Below the pieces are notes generated by a model. That model did not search any database. It had not been told where the DNA came from and was given only the letters and a program-made list of their open reading frames with translations. A stretch of DNA of 40,167 bases from Sphingomonas changbaiensis NBRC 104936 (GTDB lineage: Bacteria > Pseudomonadota > Alphaproteobacteria > Sphingomonadales > Sphingomonadaceae): NCBI RefSeq assembly GCF_000974765.1, contig NZ_BBWU01000009.1, positions 1 through 40,167 of the forward strand, given 5' to 3'. This document shows, piece after piece, positions 34,587 through 40,167 of the stretch; position 1 is the first letter of the stretch, and every line of letters begins with the position of its first letter. The position numbers and the translations under genes were made by a program.

Positions 34587-35239
34587 CGGACCCGCGGGCC
34601 GCCGAAGGGGAGCGGCGGCGGCGGGCGGCGGTCGCGGCGGGGCAGCTGGGCCTGATAGGCTTGGCCGCAATGCGCGACGCAATAGGGAAAGCCCGGGTTC
34701 ACCGGCGCGCCGCAGAAATGGAAGTCCGGCTCGCCCGGATGGCCGAGCGGCCATTTGCAGATGCGCTCATTCAGGTCGAGCAGGCTGGTTTTGCCGGCGA
34801 TCTCCGGGCTCGGCTTGGCCGGCACCAGGCGGCGCGGCGGCGCGGGCGGAATTGGCGCGGAGGTTTCGCCCGGCGCCTGGCGCAGGAAGCCGCCGGGGCC
34901 GATCGAGCGAATCTGCGGCTGCGGGGGCGCGGCCGGCGTCGCGGGCGACTCGGGCTGAGCGGCCGCTGCCGGACGTTCGGGCGCCGGCGGAGCGGGGCGG
35001 GGCGGGGCGGGACGCGGCGCCGTTTCGGCGCGCGGCTCCGGGGCCGCGGCTGCGGGGACCACGCCGTCGTCCTTGCCTTCGCGGACCGGTGACGGGCGCG
35101 CCTGCAGGCCCAGGCGATGGGCCTTGCCGATCACGGCATTCCGGCTGACGCCGCCCAGCTCTTCCGCGATCTGGCTGGCGGTCATTCCTTTTTCCCACAT
35201 CGATTTCAGCTGCTCGATGCGTTCGTCGGTCCAGGCCAT
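34583..35239 (-). CDS. gcrA: GcrA family cell cycle regulator
   Basis: 218 residues. The N-terminal domain (MAWTDERIEQLKSMWEKGMT, then ASQIAEELGGVSRNAVIGKA) is the conserved GcrA helix-turn-helix. The C-terminal part is the sigma70-interacting region with CKWPLGHPGEPDFHFCGAP and PYCVAHCGQAYQ. The middle is a long Pro/Ala-rich linker (about 60-130). In Caulobacter GcrA binds RNA polymerase and activates promoters that carry methylated GANTC sites made by CcrM; no ccrM is in the window. The ATG at 35239 is used. Its stop codon overlaps the stop of the convergent regulator (34583-34586). Confidence 0.95.
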   Translation of the reverse strand: MAWTDERIEQLKSMWEKGMTASQIAEELGGVSRNAVIGKAHRLGLQARPSPVREGKDDGVVPAAAAPEPRAETAPRPAPPRPAPPAPERPAAAAQPESPATPAAPPQPQIRSIGPGGFLRQAPGETSAPIPPAPPRRLVPAKPSPEIAGKTSLLDLNERICKWPLGHPGEPDFHFCGAPVNPGFPYCVAHCGQAYQAQLPRRDRRPPPPLPFGGPRVR

Positions 35240-35308
35240 CTTTGTCCTTACGTCCTAAAATCCTGCGCGCCTTGCGAGTGAAGCCGTCTGCCGATAGGCG
35301 GGCAGCCG

Positions 35309-36136
35309 ATGCTCGACCAGTCCCAATCCGGAGTCCGCCTCGCGCCCGGCATCGCGTCCATCACGAATGTGAACTGGCCGGGCTTGCGCGCCCTTTATGT
35401 GAAGGAGGTGCGCCGTTTCTTCAAGGTCCAGCTCCAGACGATCTGGGCGCCCGCGATCACCAACATGCTGTTCCTGGCGATTTTCACGGTCGCGCTCGGC
35501 CGGCAGGGGCGCACCGTGCTCGGTCATCCGTTCGCGGATTTCATCGCGCCGGGGTTGATTGTGATGGGCATGCTGCAGAACAGCTTTGCTAATGCAAGCT
35601 TCTCGCTGCTGGTCGGCAAGATCCAGGGAACGATCGTCGATTACCTGATGCCGCCGCTGTCGAACGGCGAGCTGCTGGCCGCGCTCAGCGGTGCGGCGGT
35701 CACGCGCGCGGTGCTGGTCGGGTGCGCGGTTTGGCTGGCGATGCAGTTATGGCCCGGCATCCACGTGATGCCGCGGCATTTCTGGGCGGTCGCCTGGTTC
35801 GGCGTGCTGGGCGCGCTGTTCCTTGCCTTCCTTGGTATCCTGACGTCGATCTGGGCCGAGAAATTCGACCATGCCGCGTCGGTAACGAACTTCGTCGTCG
35901 CACCGCTGTCGCTGCTGTCCGGCACATTCTATTCCGTGAACGCGCTGGCGCCCACCTTCCGCGCGATCAGCCACGCCAATCCCTTTTTCTACATCATCTC
36001 CGGCTTCCGATACGGTTTCCTGGGCGACGCCGACTCGCCGGTGATGATCGGTGCGATCGTGGTGCTCGGCATCGACGTGGTGATGGGCGCCATCTGCTAC
36101 GCGCTGCTGCGCTCGGGATGGAAGATCAAGGCATGA
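35309..36136 (+). CDS. ABC-2 type transporter permease
   Basis: 275 residues with about six membrane segments, starting after a soluble N terminus of about 45 residues. The ABC-2 motif region reads NFVVAPLSLLSGTFYSVNAL followed by FRAISHANPFFYIISGFRYGF, as in the YadH-type permeases. The substrate is unknown. The ATP-binding partner is not next to it: the following gene is a hydrolase and the preceding one is gcrA. The stop overlaps the next start (ATGA). Confidence 0.92.
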   Translation: MLDQSQSGVRLAPGIASITNVNWPGLRALYVKEVRRFFKVQLQTIWAPAITNMLFLAIFTVALGRQGRTVLGHPFADFIAPGLIVMGMLQNSFANASFSLLVGKIQGTIVDYLMPPLSNGELLAALSGAAVTRAVLVGCAVWLAMQLWPGIHVMPRHFWAVAWFGVLGALFLAFLGILTSIWAEKFDHAASVTNFVVAPLSLLSGTFYSVNALAPTFRAISHANPFFYIISGFRYGFLGDADSPVMIGAIVVLGIDVVMGAICYALLRSGWKIKA

Positions 36137-36834
36137 GCTTTGTCGACTACACGGCCAACGATATCGCGTGCGAGGCCTATGTCGCGCGGCCGGCCGGGGC
36201 GGGGCCGCATCCCACGGTGTTGATCGCGCCGACGGTGCGCGGGCCGACGCAGCTGGAGCATGACAAGGCCGACGCGCTGGCGGCCGAAGGCTATCGCGCG
36301 ATCGTGCTCGACCATTACGGGAAGAGCGAGCGCGACCTGGGCGATCGCGCGATGGCGCTGATGAACGGGCTGCTGAGCGACCGCGCGCTGCTCCGCGAAC
36401 GGCTGCTTGCGCATCTCGCCTTCGCGCAAGGGCTGGACGGCGTTGATCGTGACCGGATCGCGATCGTCGGCTATTGCTTTGGCGGCCTCTGCGCGCTCGA
36501 TCTCGCGCGGACGGGAACCGACGCGATCAGGGGCGCGGTCGCGATCCATGGCGTGTTCTCGCAGCCGGAGCTCGGCCCGCAGCCGCCGATCAAGGCCAAG
36601 GTGCTGGTGCTGCACGGCTGGGACGATCCGATCGCCTTGCCGGACGCCGTGCTGGGTCTCACGCGCGAGCTGACCGAGGCCGGTGCGGACTGGCAGCTTC
36701 ATGCCTATGGCCACACGGTCCACGGCTTCACCAACCCCGAGGCGGCGGTGGCCGGGCGCGTCATGTATAATGCGGATGCGGACCGGCGCGCGAATGCCGC
36801 GCTGTCCTATTTCCTGATGGAAGTGCTGGCTTAA
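36133..36834 (+). CDS. Dienelactone hydrolase family protein
   Basis: 233 residues, alpha/beta-hydrolase fold. The nucleophile is C115 in GYCFGG, as in dienelactone hydrolases where Cys replaces Ser. The acid is D164 or D165 (HGWDDPI) and the His is H197 (HTVHGFTNP). Members open lactone rings in aromatic degradation, but many act on other esters. The ATG at 36133 overlaps the permease stop, so the two are coupled. No other ring-cleavage gene is near, so dienelactone is not implied as the substrate. Confidence 0.92.
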   Translation: MSFVDYTANDIACEAYVARPAGAGPHPTVLIAPTVRGPTQLEHDKADALAAEGYRAIVLDHYGKSERDLGDRAMALMNGLLSDRALLRERLLAHLAFAQGLDGVDRDRIAIVGYCFGGLCALDLARTGTDAIRGAVAIHGVFSQPELGPQPPIKAKVLVLHGWDDPIALPDAVLGLTRELTEAGADWQLHAYGHTVHGFTNPEAAVAGRVMYNADADRRANAALSYFLMEVLA

Positions 36835-36887
36835 CAGATCATTACGGAGGCGTTCAGCCGCGCTCCAGCGCGAATCGCCTAGACCGG

Positions 36888-36912
36888 CTTCACTCTCGAA
36901 GAAGGAGTGAAG
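36888..36912 (+). promoter_or_regulatory. Hairpin covering the ribosome binding site of the next gene
   Basis: CTTCACTC (36888-36895) is the perfect reverse complement of GAGTGAAG (36905-36912). The 9-base loop and the start of the 3' arm hold AAGGAG (36902-36907), the ribosome binding site of the ATG at 36917. In the folded state the site would be partly hidden, as in RNA thermometers or other leader switches. This is inferred from pairing only. Confidence 0.4.
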
Positions 36913-36916
36913 TGCC

Positions 36917-37255
36917 ATGAAGAATTTGATCGTTTCGCTTGCTATCGCGTCGTCGGCCATGATTGCCGCCACGCCCGCCGCCGCCCAGGGCTTTCGCGGC
37001 GGCAACGGGGTGCATCAGCGGCTGCAGCGGATCGAATATCGGATCGACCGCAATCTCCAGCGCGGCTCGCTGACCCGGGCCGAGGCCTTCCGCCTGCGCG
37101 GCCAGGCGAACCAGATCGAGCGCCTCGCCTGGCGCTACGGCCGGGACGGGATGAGCGGCTGGGAGCATCGCGACCTTGAGCGCCGCGTCGACCGCCTCCA
37201 GAATCACCTGCAGCGCCAGCGTTTTGATGACGATCGCCGCGGCTGGCGGCGATAA
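36917..37255 (+). CDS. Small periplasmic Arg-rich protein
   Basis: 112 residues. A signal peptide (MKNLIVSLAIASSAMIAATP, cut after AAAQ) is followed by a mature part rich in Arg, Gln and Asp. It is probably helical with heptad-like repeats (RLQRIEYRIDRNLQRGSLTR and RDLERRVDRLQNHLQRQRF). Such proteins are common in sphingomonads and have no named function that I know. The ATG at 36917 follows GAAGGAG. A bidirectional hairpin at 37263 ends the gene. Confidence 0.8.
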   Translation: MKNLIVSLAIASSAMIAATPAAAQGFRGGNGVHQRLQRIEYRIDRNLQRGSLTRAEAFRLRGQANQIERLAWRYGRDGMSGWEHRDLERRVDRLQNHLQRQRFDDDRRGWRR

Positions 37256-37262
37256 GTTGATA

Positions 37263-37296
37263 CCCTCTCTCTCCTTCCGAATGAGGAGAGAGAGGG
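37263..37296. terminator. Bidirectional terminator hairpin
   Basis: CCCTCTCTCTCCT (37263-37275), loop TCCGAATG, AGGAGAGAGAGGG (37284-37296): a perfect 13-bp stem between two convergent genes. The arms resemble single arms of the C/T-rich composite repeats in this window. Confidence 0.7.
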
Positions 37297-37304
37297 GATG
37301 CCGA

Positions 37305-37625
37305 TCAGCGGGCCGCCACCGCCTTGGTGCCGCGGCCCGCTTTTTCGTTGCATGCCGCAAGCGCATCGGGCGCGAACGTCGTGCCGCCGACGGTGAGGCT
37401 GGCGACGGCGCCGATCTCACGGGCGAGCGTCTGACAGGCGCGTTGCATCGCCACGGTGCGGGTTTCCGCCGGGCCGGAGCAGCGCGCGTCGGTGCAGGTC
37501 CAGATCGAATCGTTGACGACCATTTTGGCCGGCACCTTCGTGCCCGGTGCGAACGCCGCCTGCCCCAGCGGAAGGGCGAGAGCGGGTTGGGCGATCAGGC
37601 CCAAGGCAAGCAGATAGGCTTTCAC
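37305..37625 (-). CDS. Small secreted protein, CC_3452-like
   Basis: 106 residues. The start is GTG at 37625, with GGAG 6 bases upstream. A signal peptide (VKAYLLALGLIAQPALA) leads to a mature part with four Cys (WTCTDARCSGPAE, MQRACQTLAREIG, LAACNEKAG), whose spacing recalls the CC_3452 family of small alphaproteobacterial proteins. The assignment is from memory and could be off. Two disulfides in the periplasm are likely. It faces the second AraC gene with 123 bp between the starts. Confidence 0.6.
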   Translation of the reverse strand: MKAYLLALGLIAQPALALPLGQAAFAPGTKVPAKMVVNDSIWTCTDARCSGPAETRTVAMQRACQTLAREIGAVASLTVGGTTFAPDALAACNEKAGRGTKAVAAR

Positions 37626-37748
37626 GGGACTCTCCAGAAGCAAATGCGGCAATTGGCTGTGCGTCCTCTCTATCGCTCGACAGCTGGACGATGAAGCGCT
37701 AGAACGCCGGAATACTTGATCGAACGTCCAGCAAGGGAAAAAGAACCC

Positions 37749-38729
37749 ATGGATCCGATCGACGACGTGTTCGGTTCGATGCGCGTCCAGACCAGCCTCT
37801 ATGCGCGGATCGAAGCGACCGCTCCCTGGGGCGTGACTTTCGTGCGCGGAAAGGCGGCGCGCTTCGGCTATGTCGTGCGCGGCCAATGCTGGCTGACGGT
37901 CGCCGATCGCGCGCCGGTGCTTGTCTCGGCCGGCGATTGCTGGACGATTGTCGGCGGCGCGCAATATGCGCTGCAGGACCATCCGGCCACGCCCACCGAA
38001 TATTGCTACAAGGCGCTTCGCGATCATGCCAACCACGTCGTGCGGCTGGGCGGCGGCGGCGACCCGGTGTCCGTCATCACCGGCTGGTTCCTGTTCGACC
38101 GCCAGGGCGCGAAGCCGCTGATCGATCTGATGCCTGAGCTGATCCTGACGCGGATGGATGCGGAGCGATCGGAGCTGATGCGGTCCACATTGCAGCTGCT
38201 GGCGGTCGAGACGGCGCGGCGGAGCCTGGGCACCGACATTGTCGTCAGCCGGCTTGCGGACATATTGTTCATCCAGGCGATCCGCGCGCACGCGGCATCC
38301 GACGGCGCCGAAGCGAGCGGCTGGATCGGCGCGCTGGCCGACCCGCGCCTGTCGCGCGCGTTCGCGGCCATCCACGCGCGGGTGGAGCATGGCTGGACCG
38401 TCGAGGAACTGGCGCGGGAAGCGGGCATGTCGCGCTCCGCCTTCGCCGCGCGGTTCCGGGCGAGCGTGGGGCTGAGCCCGCTCGACTACGTGACGCGCTG
38501 GCGCATGTTCCGCGCCGGCGCGCTGCTGCGCCAGGGCAACCACTCGATCGCCGAAATCGCGATGCGCGTCGGCTATGAGAATGAGAGCGCATTCGCCAAG
38601 GCGTTCAAGCGCGTGACGGGGATCACGCCGGGCGCCTATCGCCGCGAAGGCGGGGAGATCGGCTTCACGCAACACGTGATGCTGCAGGAGCCGGATCCGA
38701 TGGCCGACGGCGTGCGGTTGGCGGCTTGA
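37749..38729 (+). CDS. Cupin/AraC family transcriptional regulator
   Basis: 326 residues. The cupin-like ligand domain (about 1-190) starts MDPIDDVFGSMRV and has RGKAARFGYVVRGQCWLTV and SAGDCWTIVGGAQ. The AraC DNA-binding domain (about 205-305) has WTVEELAREAGMSRSAFAAR and SIAEIAMRVGYENESAFAKA followed by FKRVTGITPGAYR. No hydrolase is attached. The ATG at 37749 is used; a TTG at 37716 would add 11 residues. The divergent small secreted gene is the nearest possible target. Same family as the front part of the fused regulator at 32769. Confidence 0.93.
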   Translation: MDPIDDVFGSMRVQTSLYARIEATAPWGVTFVRGKAARFGYVVRGQCWLTVADRAPVLVSAGDCWTIVGGAQYALQDHPATPTEYCYKALRDHANHVVRLGGGGDPVSVITGWFLFDRQGAKPLIDLMPELILTRMDAERSELMRSTLQLLAVETARRSLGTDIVVSRLADILFIQAIRAHAASDGAEASGWIGALADPRLSRAFAAIHARVEHGWTVEELAREAGMSRSAFAARFRASVGLSPLDYVTRWRMFRAGALLRQGNHSIAEIAMRVGYENESAFAKAFKRVTGITPGAYRREGGEIGFTQHVMLQEPDPMADGVRLAA

Positions 38730-38732
38730 TTT

Positions 38733-38858
38733 CTCCCCTCCCTTTTAGGGAGGGGAGGGGCGGGGCGGGGATGGGTAGCGAGCAGCGAGCATTGCGGGTT
38801 CAGTGATTTGCTCGCCTTCGGCGACACCCACCCCTAGCCCCTCCCTTGCAGGGAGGGG
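38733..38858. repeat. Composite inverted repeat upstream of argD (C/T-arm family, subtype 3)
   Basis: The left arm CTCCCCTCCCTTTTAGGGAG (38733-38755) mirrors the right arm CCCCTCCCTTGCAGGGAGGG (38838-38858). Just inside are GGGGCGGGGATGGGTAGC and, opposite, GACACCCACCCCTAGCCC. It occupies most of the 226-bp gap between the AraC gene and argD. Confidence 0.82.
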
Positions 38859-38955
38859 AAACGGCTCCGGGGTTGTTTCCCTTTGGCCCCTCTCCTATAC
38901 CCCGCGATAGGCGGCCGTGCGGTCGCCTTTTTGCGTTTCTTGCCAGGAGCCAGCC

Positions 38956-40146
38956 ATGCCGATCACGCCCTTGATGCCCGTCTATCCCCGCTGCGGCGTG
39001 CGGCCGGTGCGCGGCGAGGGCGTGTATCTGATCGGCGAGAATGGCGAGCGCTATCTCGATTTCGCGAGCGGCATCGCGGTCAACCTGCTCGGCCACGGCC
39101 ACCCGCATCTCACAAAGGCGATCCAGGACCAGGCGGCGACGCTGATGCACGTTTCCAACCTGTACGGTTCGCCGCAGGGGGAGGCGCTGGCGCAGCGGCT
39201 GGTCGACAACACGTTTGCGGACACCGTGTTTTTCACCAACTCCGGTGCCGAGGCGGTCGAGTGCTCGATCAAGACCGCGCGCCGCTTTCACTATGCAAAC
39301 GGCGACACGCAGAAGACGACGCTGATCACGTTCAAGAACGCGTTCCATGGCCGCACGATCGGCACGATCAGCGCGACCGACCAGGACAAGTTGCGCTCCG
39401 GCTTCGACCCCCTGCTGCCGGGCTTCAAGGTCGTCGAGTTCGACAATCTGGACGCGGCTGAAGCCGCCGTGGACGACACGACCGCAGGGTTCCTGGTTGA
39501 GCCGATCCAGGGCGAAGGCGGCATCCGCCCTGCCTCCCAGGCCTTCATGAAGGGTCTGCGCCGCATCTGCGACGACAAGGGCCTGATGCTGGTGCTGGAC
39601 GAGGTACAGTGTGGCGTCGGCCGGACCGGCACGCTGTTCGCGCACGAGCATTATGGAATCACGCCGGACATCATGGCCGTCGCGAAGGGCATCGGCGGCG
39701 GTTTCCCGATGGGCGCCTGCCTCGCGACCGAGCGGGCCGCGCACGGCATGGTGGTCGGCACGCACGGGTCGACCTATGGGGGCAACCCGCTGGCGATGGC
39801 CGCAGGCAATGCGGTGCTCGACGTGGTGCTGGAGCCTGGATTCCTGGAGCATGTCCGCGCGATGGGCGACCGGCTGCGCCAGGCGCTGGACCAGATGATT
39901 CCGAATTATGATGATCTGTTCGACAGCGTCCGTGGGATGGGCCTGATGCTGGGCATCAAGCTCAAGTCCGACAGCCGCGCGTTCGTCGCGCACCTGCGTG
40001 ATCATCACGGCCTGCTGACGGTCGCGGCGGGCGACAATGTCGTCCGCATCCTGCCGCCGCTGACGATCGACGAGCGCGACATTGCCGAGTGCATCGAGCG
40101 GCTGAGCGCCGGTGCGCGGGACTACGCGCCCGCGAAGGCGGCGTGA
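38956..40146 (+). CDS. argD: Acetylornithine/succinyldiaminopimelate-type aminotransferase
   Basis: 396 residues, a class III PLP aminotransferase that makes N-acetylornithine in arginine synthesis. The PLP lysine is K244 (AVAKGIGGGFPMGA), and D215-E216 lie in LVLDEVQCGVGRTG. The N-terminal pattern is YLDFASGIAVNLLGHGHP. The family also includes ornithine and succinyldiaminopimelate aminotransferases, but the overall pattern favours ArgD. The ATG at 38956 follows AGGAG at 7 bases. A GTG at 38917 would add 13 residues without family similarity. Confidence 0.93.
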   Translation: MPITPLMPVYPRCGVRPVRGEGVYLIGENGERYLDFASGIAVNLLGHGHPHLTKAIQDQAATLMHVSNLYGSPQGEALAQRLVDNTFADTVFFTNSGAEAVECSIKTARRFHYANGDTQKTTLITFKNAFHGRTIGTISATDQDKLRSGFDPLLPGFKVVEFDNLDAAEAAVDDTTAGFLVEPIQGEGGIRPASQAFMKGLRRICDDKGLMLVLDEVQCGVGRTGTLFAHEHYGITPDIMAVAKGIGGGFPMGACLATERAAHGMVVGTHGSTYGGNPLAMAAGNAVLDVVLEPGFLEHVRAMGDRLRQALDQMIPNYDDLFDSVRGMGLMLGIKLKSDSRAFVAHLRDHHGLLTVAAGDNVVRILPPLTIDERDIAECIERLSAGARDYAPAKAA

Positions 40147-40150
40147 ATAG

Positions 40151-40167
40151 CTCCTCCCCGGAACGGG
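40151..40167. repeat. Start of another C/T-arm repeat, cut by the window edge
   Basis: CTCCTCCCCGGAACGGG, identical to the first 17 bases of the repeat at 2857. It begins just after the argD stop and leaves the window. Confidence 0.7.

Overview
The window is GC-rich (strong G/C bias at third codon positions) and its gene content points to an alphaproteobacterium of the Sphingomonadaceae, most likely Sphingomonas or a close relative. Evidence for this is a GcrA-type cell-cycle regulator, two PEPxxWA-CTERM proteins, a TonB-dependent receptor, an MlaE permease fused to a STAS domain, and many short palindromic intergenic repeats. Most of it is ordinary chromosomal core. I see no phage, IS transposase, integrase, rRNA or CRISPR array.

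Layout. 1-73: 5' end of a small minus-strand gene. 154-228: tRNA-Thr(GGT). 271-2853: pepN. 2996-6430 (minus): four overlapping genes of a lipid-transport (Mla-type) ABC system, transcribed mlaE-mlaF-mlaD-lipoprotein. 6636-7949 (minus): a PLP trans-sulfuration enzyme. 8141-11424 (minus): lgt, a MidA/NDUFAF7 methyltransferase, a GNAT acetyltransferase and pgeF. 11488-17089 (plus): acyl-CoA ligase, PEPxxWA-CTERM protein, topA and a DUF167 protein. 17090-19119: a repeat-rich, gene-poor stretch with a small lipoprotein and a YdeI-like gene. 19120-23815 (minus): ubiE-ubiB-coaBC-dut-moeB-like, genes packed end to end, with mutM divergent. 24819-27236: TonB-dependent receptor. 27390-29936 (minus): parE and an SRPBCC protein.

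30053-34586 is the most unusual part. A minus-strand set of a 37-codon small gene, an AurF-like di-iron protein and an OsmC protein faces a divergent regulator that fuses a cupin/AraC module to a complete alpha/beta-hydrolase. This looks like a small, regulated redox or detoxification unit that I cannot match to a named system. Next to it lies a PEPxxWA-CTERM gene that has lost its start codon and most of its signal peptide.

34583-40146: gcrA, an ABC-2 permease translationally coupled to a dienelactone hydrolase, a small periplasmic protein whose ribosome binding site sits in a hairpin, a small secreted CC_3452-like protein, a second cupin/AraC regulator, and argD.

Repeats are a main theme. 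Long composite inverted repeats with C/T-rich arms lie at gene boundaries at 2857, 6483, 8021, 17200, 27246, 38733 and 40151. A second palindromic family, with core TCGAGCGAAGTCGAGA, lies at 10486, 16686 and 20951. The 20951 copy sits in frame inside coaBC and adds about 19 residues between its two enzyme domains.
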